This document shows, piece by piece, positions 45,453 to 56,805 of a stretch of 64,000 bases of DNA. Position 1 is the stretch's first letter; every line of letters begins with the position of its first letter. The notes beneath the pieces are model-generated. The model saw only the letters and a list, made by a program, of their open reading frames with translations. It had not been told where the DNA came from and did no database searches. A program made the translations under genes and the position numbers. Origin of the DNA: Jaltomata sinuosa (Eukaryota; Streptophyta; Magnoliopsida; Solanales; Solanaceae); assembly GCA_003996215.1 (NCBI GenBank), contig QJPP01001637.1, positions 431,501 to 495,500 of the forward strand, written 5' to 3'.

Positions 45453-46709
45453 TTTTAATGCAGAAAATAGCTCTCAAAACATTCAGTTTTCACAAGTTTG
45501 TTTTGGAGAAGGGCTGGGCGATTTCCAGGCAATTTTCTTCATTCTTCCGTAAAAAATCTTCCGTAAAGTAAGGTTTTCGTTCCCCAATCTTTGTATCACG
45601 TTTTCTATGCGGTAGAATTGCTAGGAGGGAATTTGGGAAAGGTTAGAATAACCTAGGGATGGTGGAATTCGGGGAAAGAAGGGGATTCCAAGCATGTGTG
45701 TTCTTGGGCATTGATAAAAGTACATTAAATGATCATAGCTTGTTTAATTTCTTGTTTTTATCCATAAAAATGACAGAACTAGGAGAATTAACGGTGGAAA
45801 AGCCCAGGAAAAGGGTGGAATGATCATAGATGGCCTGGGGTTTGAGGATTTGGTATAGTCCAGGTAATGTGCAGGCCTTGTGTGTTAATTGTATGTACTG
45901 TGTGTTATTTTTAGACCAAGAACGAGAAAGGAATTCCAGTAAAAAGTGTGCGAAACCACGGATCCAGGCTTGCAGGACCACCAGGAATGCCTCCACGGAG
46001 CCAGAAACGCACGATTGCAGTTGCTTGGAGCCTAGGTAGGCTAGGTTTTATGAGTAGTTAGACCTGTTTACTTTTCATACTTTGTATAGTAGAAACGGAG
46101 AATCCATGTTTTAGGCCTCCGGGTAAGGAGTCTGGCGAATTCGGGAATTGTTGTGTTATTTATAGAATGTACGGAGTAAATGGTGGCTTTTTGTGAATCG
46201 TATTATGTGGTTAGCTCATTTATATTGTTGACATAAATTGATGGGTTGATGGACTGGTATGTCGGGCAGGTTCGGGGAACCGGGAAAGTGCTTGGGAAGC
46301 ATATGGGAAACGAGAATAGGAAGCTCCTAGGTGGGGTTTCAGGTTTTGTTTATCGCTTGAGGCTTAGCGGCGGTCTGGCTAAGGTTAGAAAAGGTAAGCG
46401 TGTTGCATGCTTGTGTGTTTATCTAAAAAGGGAAATTGCTAGTTACATGTTAAAATAAAAGGAAAGAACCGGGAAATAGTCTTCGAACGGGAATTGATGG
46501 TTCGTGGTTGTACCCGAAAAGGGGCAGGTGATGGCTTATGATATTCTGTAAATGTGTATATTGATGTACTCATGTCTAAGTGATTGTATGCATTACATTG
46601 CTTAGGGAAATTGTGTGGAATGTCTAGGTTCCTGTTTACAGTCTGTGATTGAACAATTTACTTGTTGGTTTTACAAGTTGTGTGTTCATATATTGACTGT
46701 GGTTGTTGA

Positions 46710-46870
46710 CATTTGGTTGGCTCGGGTACCACGCCTGGTAAGGGTATAACACTTGGTTGGCACGGGTACCACGCCTGGTATGGGTATAACAAACAGTTGG
46801 CACGGGTACCACGCCTGGTACAGATTACTATTTGGTTGGCTTTGGTACCACGCCTGGTACGGGTTTATTT
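46710..46870. repeat. GGTACCACGCCTGGTA direct repeat
   Basis: Four copies of the unit TTGGCACGGGTACCACGCCTGGTAYGGGT with spacing of about 44-46 bases. The solo LTR at 59965-60032 holds two copies. Confidence 0.88.
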
Positions 46871-47022
46871 TACTGCATCATCGCATTGGTATTGTTGCAT
46901 TGCATGGATATTATTGCATTGCATTGATTGTTATTGGTTCCGTGAGTGGACCGGGCTGTCTTTATTGAATTGTGATGTTCAATGGTGGTCCTTGAGTGAC
47001 CGGGAATTCTGATATGTTATTT

Positions 47023-47262
47023 GTTTGGTCTTGGTGTAGGCCGGGTTGTTATATCATGTTATGAGTTTGGTCTTGGTGTAGGCCGGGTTGTTATATCATG
47101 TTATGAGTTTGGTCTTGGTGTAGGCCGGGTTGTTATATCATGTTATGAGTTTGGTCTTAGTATAGGCCGGGTAGTTATCTCATGTTATTAGTTTGGTCTT
47201 TGTGTAGGCCGAATTGTTGTATCATGCTATTAGTTGGTCTTGGTGTAGGCCGGTTGTTACTT
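47023..47262. repeat. 42-bp minisatellite, six copies
   Basis: Unit GTTTGGTCTTGGTGTAGGCC plus GGGTTGTTATATCATGTTATGA. Copies begin at 47023, 47065, 47107, 47149, 47191 and 47233, so the period is exactly 42. The first three are nearly identical, and the last three are more diverged. The solo LTR at 60148 has only a single similar copy. Confidence 0.93.
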
Positions 47263-49191
47263 TATCAATATTGTTTCTACCCTTTGCTGATGAACTGCAC
47301 CCTTCAACTTGTGCAAAATAGGATCACTGTCTTGCTTTTCTTTCACTTCAGCTACCAAAGATGATTCAGAACCATTCTGAACAATAACACCACCTTCTGT
47401 CAAATCCATAAGGTGAACTCCCAATCGAGCAAGTCGATGAACATCCTTGGCCAATTCCTTCTTTCTGTCTTCAACCAAAGACACACTACCCATGGACAAT
47501 CTACTAAGTCCATCCGCCATAACATTGGCCTTACCCAAATAGTAAAGCACACTCATATCATAATCCTTAAGAAGCTCGAGCCATATCCTTTGATGAAGAT
47601 TCAATTTCTTTTGAGTGAACACATACTGAAGACTCTTATGATCGGTGAATACATCCACATGAACACACACAAGTAGTGTCTCCAAATCTTCAAAGCAAAA
47701 ATCATGGCTGCTAATTCAAGATCATGAGTAGGGTAGTTTTTCTCATGAATATTAAGCAGTCTCGAAGCATAAGAAATCACCTTACCACACTGCATCAACA
47801 CACAACCCAAACCAATCATAGAAGCATCACAATACACAACAAAGTCATCTAGCCCTCAGGTAGAGCCAACACTAGGGTTGTGGTCAATCTAGTCTTCAGT
47901 TCCTGAAAGTTCTTCTCACATAGATCAGACCACTGAAATTTAACCTTCTTCTGAGTTAACCAAGTCAATGGGGCAGCAATGGAAGAAAACCCTTCCACAA
48001 ATCTCCTGTAGTAACTAGACAAACCTAAAAAGCTCCTAATATCAGATGGGGAAGTCGGTCTAGGCCAGTTCTTTACTACCTCAATATTTTGAGAATCAAC
48101 TCGAATACCATCTCTAGTCACAATATAACCCAGAAAATCAACAGACTGCATCCAAAACTCATACTTGCTAAACTTAGCAAATAACTGTCGATCCTTGATA
48201 GTTTGCAACACAACTCTCAAATTATGTGCATTCTCCTCCTTACTCTGAGAATAGATAAGAATATCATCAATGAAAACAATCACAAACATATCCAAATACT
48301 ATTTGAACACACAGTTCATCAAATCCATAAAAGCTGCGGGAGCATTTGTTAGCCCAAAAGACATATCCACAAAGTCATAATGACCATACCGAGTTTTGAA
48401 GGCTGTCTTCAGGATGTCACACTCTCTAACACGAAGCTGGTGATAAACATATCTAAGGTCGATCTTGGAAAAGAAACTGGCACCCTGAAGCTGATCGAAC
48501 AAGTCATCAATCCTAGGAATGGGATACTTATTCTTGATTGTGGCCTTGTTCAACTGACGATAGTCGATACACATTCTGAGGGAACCATCTTTCTTTCACA
48601 TGAATAAGACTGGAGCACCCCATGGAGAGATACTGGTCAAATAAAACCTTTATCAAGGAGGTCTTTCAACTGATATTTCAATTCATTAAGCTCCGCGGGA
48701 ACCATTCTATAGGGAGGAATCGAGATAGGATTCGTATCTGGAAAAAGATCTTTTCCAAAGTTGATCTACCTCTCGGGAGGGACTCTAGGAAAATCTTTGG
48801 GAAACACTTCCGGAAACTCATTCACAATAGGAAGTGACTGATGAGATCGGGTTTCGGACTCCGTGTCCACAACCCAAACTATATGATAAACAAAACCCTT
48901 AGAAATAATCTTTCTAGCCTTAAGATAAGATATGAAATGACCCTTCGAGGATGGAGGACTACCTTGCCACTCTAAGACAGGTCCATTTGGGAACTTGAAA
49001 CTAATGACTCGAGTGCGACAATAAACTGAGGCATAACATGTATACAGCCAATCCATACAAAGAATAACATCAAAATTAGTCATTTCCAACTCTACTAGAT
49101 CCGGTGAAGTGACTCTATGAAGGACTGAGATAGGGCAATTTTGATAGATTCTTTTGGCTAGGACTGACTCACAACAGGAGTGGAAACACAA
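47257..49191 (-). pseudogene. Gypsy pol (PR, RT, RNase H), decayed and truncated
   Basis: The protease C-terminal part with TNFDVILCMDWL lies near 49070. RT follows: [18 protein letters not shown] at 48574, [15 protein letters not shown] near 48460, and the catalytic [12 protein letters not shown] near 48260. RNase H follows, with [14 protein letters not shown] at 47837 and [11 protein letters not shown] near 47645. The end is the spacer after RNase H (ILHKLKGAVHQQ). A TAG at 48299-48301, a frameshift near 47852, further frame changes near 48600-48770 and the truncation at 47257 inactivate it. The protein would make the DNA copy of the element. Confidence 0.9.
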
Positions 49192-49535
49192 AAGGGTTCT
49201 AAGAGTTGATCAGGACTAATCTCGAACTTGCAAGCAATATAAGGGGTTACAAAAAATAAGGAGGCACCGGGGTCCAATTAAGCATACACATTGAGGGAGA
49301 AGACTTTCAACATACCAGTAATCATGTCCTGTGAACTGTCCTGCTCTTGGCAAGAGGACATAACATAAAGGCAGTTCTAGCGCTGACCACTAAAACTAGA
49401 AGTTATGCCATGCTGGGCCGGTCGACCACCTGGGGCTGCTGAGGCAGACTGAGTCCTACTACCTCCCTATCCCTTCTTAGCTAAAAGGCAATCTTGAATC
49501 CTGTGTCTAACCTAACCACACCTTAAACACCCTCC

Positions 49536-50531
49536 TTAACCAACTAGACACTCTTCCGTATGATTCTTTCCACACTTGTTGCAAACAGGGTTGCAAACAG
49601 GGTGGGAAGTCCCCTTTGAAACACTCCCTTGCGAAAAGGAACTAGATCCTCTACCAGTATGATCATGACGAGGCCTGGGGTCCTGAGAAGGAGCACTAGC
49701 TGAAGAATGAACGGGTCCTAATGATTTCTTCTGAAACAAAGAGCGATGTCCGTCGCCGAACCTCTAATGGCCAAAACTTGAACTCTCTGATCTACCCCTA
49801 TTGTTCTCTCTTACCATTTACCATAATTTGTATCCCTCAATATGATGGGCATGAGTCATAAGTCGAGAAATATCCATGTCACCTAAAAGTAGCATAGACC
49901 TACACTTTTTATTCACCAAATCTGATACTCCATAAATGTGTTTACTCATCTCATCCCATGGGTCAGCCACTATGGAAGGAGCATACCTAGTAAGCTGGGT
50001 GAACTTCAACCCGTACTCCTGAAATGTCATGGAAACTTTCCTCAAATTCATGAAATCTTCGGCCTTAGCTTGCCTCAACTCCCTCGGGAAGAACCGGTCA
50101 AGAAAAGTCTTCTCAAAACACTCCCAAGTCATAGGGACCACGTCCCTAGCCCTAAACTTTCTCCACTGAGGAAACCAAATATGAGCCACGTCCTTGACTT
50201 GATAGGAAGCTAGCTCAATGCCATCAATACCAACCACTTGCATCACACCAAAGATCTTCTTTACCTCATCCATGAAGTTTTGTGGATACTCACCAACTTT
50301 TGAACCCCAGAACTCAGGTGGATTCATGTGAATGAAGTCTCGAACTTGGGCTGCTATCGCCCCACCTTGGGGGTAGACGGGGATAGTAGCTGGCTGGTTG
50401 GCCTGAGCGGCCATAGTCTAGGCTAACATATGAATAGCATTTCTGAACTCCACATTTGTGACCTCGGGGTTTGGAATCATATGGTCCATATTTTGGGTGG
50501 CTCTACGAGGCATTACACGGCGAGGAGGCAT
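49536..50531 (-). pseudogene. Gypsy gag with zinc knuckle, decayed
   Basis: The natural start is MPPRRVMPRRATQNMDH at 50531. A TAG at 50418-50420 stands where Gln is expected. Then the gag core runs 50414-49818 (MNPPEFWGSKV, VKDVAHIWFPQWRK, FLDRFFPRELRQAKAEDF). Stops separate a Ser/Pro-rich linker with a knuckle (CNKCGKNHTEEC) at 49739-49536. The MPPRR start and gag core are common in Solanaceae Ty3/gypsy elements. Confidence 0.88.
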
Positions 50532-50726
50532 AATCTGAAATGCATAAAGAATGGATTAGAGGAGTAATAGAGTTAAACTCTATCACATGATATTGATCAT
50601 GAAAGAAGTGAAGTTTTTCCTAAGACAGCTCGTAGCTTCCCTCTCATAAATGTGGCACGCTTCACACACATAAAAGAGACTCTACTCAATGCGGCTTTTA
50701 AACACCCTAGGACTCTTGAACCTGAG

Positions 50727-50738
50727 GCTCTGATACCA
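50727..50738 (-). other. tRNA-Met primer binding site of second gypsy element
   Basis: Minus strand TGGTATCAGAGC, next to the LTR end at 50743. Confidence 0.92.
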
Positions 50739-50742
50739 AGTT

Positions 50743-52755
50743 TGTCACTCCCCGAGACTACCCCTAGGTGTAACACGGGACTCGAAATCACAAGTGCCCC
50801 AAGTTAACCCTTGGTCATAGCATACTCAGATCAATACAGGAAATGTAGCGGAAGCATATTAAAAAATGATAGGCAACCATAACTTAAATAGGAATGAAGT
50901 CTAAGAAATACCAAATCCAAACACGGATTACAAGTCTAGCTATGTCTGAAGCCTCTAAACTGTTATAAAGAGTTGATGGGACAAGACCCCAACTAACTCA
51001 GAGATTTGAAAGAAAGACCTGATAGGTATATGAGATATGCATGAATATGGTAAAAACATATTTAAAACATGATTAAAACTGAGTTCATTCATAATCGAAG
51101 AAATCATAAGTAAATATCATAGTTTGAGTAAAAAGCATGAGATAGAAGTCAAACCTCAAAATAAGATATCATACAACTTAGAAAACTTGAAAATATTCAT
51201 TCGGGAGTTTCTTATAACCGACAACAGACCATGTGAGCTACATGAAATCTAACTATATAACCCTAGTTAGCAAAGCTGCCCCAAACCCTGCCAAGGTAAG
51301 GGACACCATAGTCCAACTATATAACTCTAGTTGGAAAAGCTTTTCTATGCCCCACTAAGGCAAGGGCACCATGATCAAAGAGTAGAACCACTTTCATAAA
51401 CCCATCGGGCAATACATCTCCTATGCTAGCAATGTAGTTTTTGGATTTGGGTAATTGAACCCTCATCGCTCGGTGCTAAATACTACTCCCAAAACATACA
51501 TATAGCTCATATATACTTGTGACATATCGATGTAAAAACTGTTCATAGCTTAGGTAGACATATCTAGATGTCAAACCTTTCATAAAACATAGGGACATAT
51601 CTGATGTCCAAAATTGTTGGAAAAGAATAAGGACATATCTGATGTCATGCAAATCTCAAATCATAAGTCTTAAAACTTAGCATAGCCATAATTCAAATCA
51701 TACTTTTCTTTCTAAATTCATAACTTGAAAAATTAGGCATGCAATTTTGTAATACATAAGGTCATGCTACCTAAACATGCAAATTTTCTCTTGAAATCAT
51801 GCAAATTGAAGGAATCATGCTTGAAATCACCTTGAATGCATGGGATTTAGAAATTAATTAAAGAACCTTAAATAAATCATATATAAGTGATGAGAAACCA
51901 TGAGTTGATGCTTTAAAATTGAACCCATAAGTTTTCCCTAAATTGGGTAAGAATCCTAATTTCACAAATACATAAATCAAGTAAATATCATGGGTTTTGG
52001 GCATAAGGGTGAAATAAATCCCTTAACCCACATACCTTATTGAAGCTAGCTTGATCTTAAGATGAAAAGAAATGGAGGCTTGATCTTGGAGCTTGAGACT
52101 TTGAGCTTGAACGAGTTCTTTTCCTCTTTTGGTAGATGAATGAGGAGTAATGAAAAACTTAAGCTAAATGGGGTAGAAACCCTATTAAAAATGGTCAAAA
52201 CAACCTTACTTAGGAGTTAAAAGGGTGGGTAGTTACAAAAATACCCCTAGGATTTAATTAAGAAAAAGCTGTAAAAACGTTTAGCTTCAGTGATCACGGG
52301 TGCATTCCACGAGCCGTAGAATGAACCACGACTCATGGTTCCTGGCGTAAAATTTATGCTGCAGAAGAGATTCTACGAGTCAACAGGATTGACTGTAGAA
52401 CAAACTATGGTTCGTAGACCCATTCGCAATTCCTGGAGAAATAGGCATATCTCAGATCAAGTTCCACGAGTCGACAGGATGGTCCGTAGTTCAAACTACA
52501 ACCTGTATAAGTCACTCATGGTTCCTAGAGAAACAAGCAACCCTCAAGTTTGATTCCATGAGTGGACAGGATGGTTCGTAGAATAAACTATGGTCCATAG
52601 AATTCACTCGTGGTTCTCAGACCAGAGGCTAATCCTGCAGAAGACAAACCACGGCTCCATTCCACGGCCCGTGGTTTGGATCCATAATTCCTGAAAAGTT
52701 AAAAAATTGCAGATTTTCTAAGTTTGAAAGCTGGATTGAATTTCAGAGTGTTACA
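50743..52755 (-). repeat. 5' LTR of second gypsy element (about 2.0 kb)
   Basis: On the minus strand it starts TGTAACACTCTGAAATTC at 52755 and ends CGGGGAGTGACA at 50743. Bases 52290-52680 hold about four degenerate units of roughly 100-110 bases with CCACGAGTCGACAGGATGG and GGTTCCTGGAGAAA phrases. Two phrases GGGACATATCTGATGTC lie near 51600 and 51640. The outer end adjoins an Athila-like LTR fragment (TAACAGATTC...), suggesting insertion into it. Confidence 0.85.
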
Positions 52756-53050
52756 CTAACAGATTCTTTAGTCGATTCAAGGCTCCATGCGGTGGAGGTG
52801 CGAAACGCACCAAGACTTGTGCGTGTCTCACAAAAGCTCCACATTTCAAGGCAGAATCTTTATCTTTTTCGATCACTTCACACTTTGCTCCTTTTAAGCT
52901 CTTTTTAGGTCCATTTCCTTGTTTTTCGTCTTTGATCACAAGTACCTGCATAGACATCAATAAAGGCCATAAGAACCTTTAAATCTATTCAAAACATAGA
53001 AATATTTCATGGATAAAGGCTCAATAAGTTGGTAGATTACCGACTTATCA
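52756..53050 (-). repeat. Athila-like LTR fragment A
   Basis: It matches 55420-55707 (LTR B) in order: GGCTCCATGCGGTG, the GTGCG-rich stretch, TCACTTCACACTTTGCTCC, CTGCATAGACATCAATAAAGGC, then GGATAAAGGCTCAATAAGTTGG. On the minus strand the LTR would start TGATAAGTCGG near 53050 after a purine stretch. The rest is cut off by the second gypsy element at 52755. Confidence 0.75.
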
Positions 53051-54240
53051 AATCCCTAAACTTGAACTATTGCTTGTCCTCAAGCAAGATACTCACAAGA
53101 TAAGGAATTAATTATGCTCTAGAATCAATCAAGGCACAAAGGACTAATCTATACTAAAATTCAAGAAAAAGAGTAAGCAAAAGGACTCAGAAAAAAAAAT
53201 TCAACTATAATGCTTATCTTAATTTGAACCACCACATCATCAAGGCAATTGGTTATTTCAAAAAGGAATTCATTTCTCATTCAAGATCAAGGGAATTTTG
53301 TCATTCAAAACAAGGCATTTATGCTTCTCAAGTCATTGGCATGATTCGTCAAGGTTTGCCTCGAGATACGCCGAACCACTTGTCTCATTTATTCCTCTCA
53401 ATTGAAGTAGATACTTCATGTTTCAATTCGAGTGCATGATGACACTCACCACAAGAAAGAATCCCACTCACAATCATGCAGTTCACAAAATAAAGGGATT
53501 ATAGGGGAACTAAGAAGACTCTCACTCTCTCAAGAAAGTTCAAGTGCACACACGTAGACCCATAGGTTTTCCCTTTATGTAAATTGCCACTATGTAGGGT
53601 AGCTAGGCTAAAAATCACCAAGGACTTACGAGTTATGATGTTGGCTAGGGCTAAGGTGAGGATTTCATTTGGTTCAAGTGACTACACCTCCCTAATGCTC
53701 TTTGGTATCATTTCAAACACTGCTCACATTTTGTGATTTCAACTTCATCTTATTTCTCCCTCACACAACCCAAGCTTCTTGTTTTCAATCATGATCATTC
53801 AACTCCTTGTATCACCTTCATTTGGTATCACCTATTCTTGCTTTTCATTTTGCTCATTGGATTGAACTTTTGGAGCAATTTTCAATTCAAACTTAAGGTG
53901 CTACCTTGAAATTGAAGTGCATTCCTTTTCTTCTCCTCATTTGATCACATACACCCCCAACTTAGGCATTTGCCTATGTTGTTTTTTTGTTCACTTCCCC
54001 CAAACATAGGCTTTTAGGCTATGTTTCACTTTCAAATTAGGGAGGACGGGTGCCAAGATATAGGTTCCAAAAAGGTCAAGGTGTTAAACAAGGTGTCAAA
54101 GAATGATCACAAGATCAAAGGGATTCACTAGGATTGATATTGAGGGAAGTTATTTGGGTAAAATGGCTATCAAAAAGGGACTAAAATCATCTTCCAAGCT
54201 TGGTCATGATAAACAATCAAACGTACTCTCCCATTAGGAG
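53051..54240 (-). other. 3' untranslated part of an Athila-like element, copy A
   Basis: Bases 53051-53450 match 55708-56050 (for example GAACTATTGCTTGTCCTCAAGC versus the same with TTCTC). The remaining 800 bases do not. No conserved ORF is seen. On the minus strand a polypurine-like stretch (AAGTTTAGGGATT) stands at the LTR boundary. Confidence 0.55.
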
Positions 54241-55707
54241 GTATCGGCGATCGTCAAGCAAAATACATTTATAAGTACCCAATGGATATCAGAGTAATAT
54301 CCACAGAGACTTGTAAATAATACAATGATGATTGTATAGAAATGACTTCACTAAGAGAGTAAGTGTTTAAATGAAGAAAGTAAAGGATTGGGGGAAATTT
54401 GGAATTCTGTCACAAAAATCCAATTCAATCAAGAAAGTCAAATGGGTGTACAAATGAGAGTAGATGACTAGGGATGTGTATCCAATGGGGCTCTAATATG
54501 GAATAGGGTAATTGCTTATTCATGCTTATTCTCGATCATTGAAATAGGTAGCCTTGGTCATGGGTATGGATTCTTTATCTCTCGATCAACAACTATATAT
54601 CTGACAATATTGGTTAGAGCACTATCGGTTTAACAACAAACAACCAAGCTAGAGCTTAGGGGGATCACACTATCTCTAGCTTAGACCCTCAAATGGGTGA
54701 TTCCGACGATATGAGCTATTTCTAGCCTCAAATCTGAATGGAGTCCCAATTTCTCACTAGTAATTTCACATCTGAAACTATAAAATTCTCTTTCAAGCAA
54801 TAACATAGCCAAGTAAGGAAAATCAATGTTTGCAACCATAAATTTTAGGATTAAAATTTGTGAAACTACTAGACCCATGTCAAATAAGCAGTTATAAGCA
54901 AGAATTAGCAACACCCACACCTACTTGCCAAGCATCCATTATCAACACATCCCTAGACAAATGAAATTAGTTACTCATGCTAAAGGAAAGAGATATACCA
55001 ACTGGGTAAGTCAAATTCCTCTTCATTCAAGTGTAATCTCAACTTCGAATCTCAGTTTTGGTGCATAAATGGTTAACCAAGATTTGGAAGAGAGAATGGA
55101 TTGAAACCCTCTTCTTCTTGGAGAGAAAAACTTGTTCTCAAAGATAAAATTACTTGTAAATATTCAGAGCTGAAGTATTGTATTTACAATTGTGCCTAAA
55201 TTGGTTTTTTATACTTTCTAGAAATGTCACTAATTTTTTGGACAAATTTGCACTTCGGGTGGTGTGCAATGTGACGTGAAGTTTGCACGTCGTGATGTGC
55301 ATGTCGCACACCATATTCAGTTAGACCAGTGACTTCAGCTAATTTGGAGGCTTCATGCAAAGAAGGTGCGGTTGGCACCATGAATTGTGCGCATCGCACA
55401 CTGATCGCACCCCTTAGTAGATTCTTCAATGAATATTGTGGCTCCATGCGGTGTAGGAGCATTCCGCACCACAGCTTGTGCGTGTCGCACGGGCGCCGCA
55501 TCTCAGGGAAAAATCTCCATCTTTTTAGTTCACTTCACACTTCACTCCTTTTAAGCTCTTTTTGGGTCCATTTCCTTATTTTCTATCATTGATCATAAGT
55601 ACCTGCATAGACATCAATAAAGGCCATAAGAACCTCTAAATCTATTCAAAGCACAACACTAATTCATGGATAAAGGCTCAATAAGTTGGTAATTTACTGA
55701 CTTATCA
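54241..55707 (-). repeat. Athila-like LTR B (left limit tentative)
   Basis: On the minus strand this starts TGATAAGTCAG at about 55707, preceded by the polypurine-like AAGTTTGGGGGTT. Inside are a GTGCG-rich stretch (55250-55500) and a region of no coding value with AT-rich repeats. The other end is not certain; a change near 54210-54250 (TTTTGCTTGACGATCGCC on the minus strand) may mark it. Confidence 0.5.
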
Positions 55708-56800
55708 AACCCCCAAACTTGAACTATTGCTTGTTCTCAAGCAAGATACTCACAAGGCAAGGAATGAATTATTCTCTAGATTCAATCAAGGCACAAATGA
55801 CTAATCTATACTAAAAATTAAGAAAAAGAATAAACAAAAAGACTCAACTACAATGCTCATCTCAATTTGAACCACCACAATATCAAGGCAATTGGTCATT
55901 TCAAAACCTTTTCCAAAAGGACTTCATTTCTCATTCAAAATCAAGGGAATTTTGTCATTCAAAACAAGACATTTAAGCTTCTCAAGTCATTGGCATGGAC
56001 CGTCAAGGTTTGCCTCGAGATTTGCCACACAACTTATTCATTCTCAAAATCAATTGGGATAAATAACTTTCGACAAACTATTCTGACTTTATTACATACT
56101 CGTTTGTGAGTCAATCAAGCCAAAGCGAGAGTGTGCAAGTCATGACAAGAGAATGATTTTCCTCAAAAATTCATTTCCCTTCTTCTTTTTATTTTCAACA
56201 ACAACTTGCCAAGATTTTTTTTTGGTGGGTCCATTTCGAGACAAGTAACTATGGACTCAATTTTAAACTAAAACTTGGCATTTTCCCTTAAGAAAGTTGC
56301 CTCTCAATCTATCATAGGAAAACACCAACCCGGTTCAACACAAAAATAAAAGAAAAATACAAATAAAGAAAACTTTTGCTCCTTGGGAAAGAACCATGGT
56401 ATTAAGAAAACCCTCAGAATTTATTGCTAAACTACTATTAACAAGGCAATATCCAAATTGCATGCTCATGATTCATTTAAGAACAAGGCTCGGCATAGGC
56501 CTTTAGCGCATTTGCAAAGCATGGGTAGTAAGACAATGGGACGTGTAAAACCAACCCAGCAACACAATCTCAACAACAAAAATTAAGCCCAACGAGGGCG
56601 CAAATAAGCTCAAAATAAACTAGCATAAGTAAAAGGCCCGGCAATGGCAATAAGCATCACAATCATTCAAAATATATCCGATAAGGGCCAAATTTAATCT
56701 AGCAGAACTAAAAATGTCAACAAGGCCTGACAAGCACAATAAAAGCAATATCTCAAGCCCAATCACGGGCACCACCAAAAAATAGGTAAAGATACCCCCT
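55708..56800 (-). other. 3' untranslated region of Athila-like element B
   Basis: It lies between a degraded ORF (56806 up) and LTR B. It has many short GGCCTTAGCGCATTTGC- and AAGGCCCGGCAATGGC-like phrases with no frame. The polypurine-like tract is at its lower end. Confidence 0.55.
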
Positions 56801-56805
56801 ATCTA

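Larger units (their letters stand above)
44946..47262 (+). repeat. Del-like LTR, 3'-truncated
   Basis: Starts TGTAACGACCGGGTCC. It shares its layout with the solo LTR at 58829-61253: CTATAGCGG-type palindromes early on, GGTAGGCTAGGTTTT near 46037, a block of GGTACCACGCCTGGTA units, then GGTCTTGGTGTAGGCC. It stops near 47262 against minus-strand gypsy pol sequence; the usual ...GTGACA end and primer site are lacking. Confidence 0.85.
47257..50742 (-). mobile_element. Second Ty3/gypsy element, internal region, cut after RNase H
   Basis: It has the minus-strand order primer site, gag, zinc knuckle, protease, RT and RNase H, then ends abruptly at 47257 where the Del-like LTR sequence begins. Integrase and the 3' LTR are absent. 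The 5' LTR is at 50743-52755. Confidence 0.9.
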
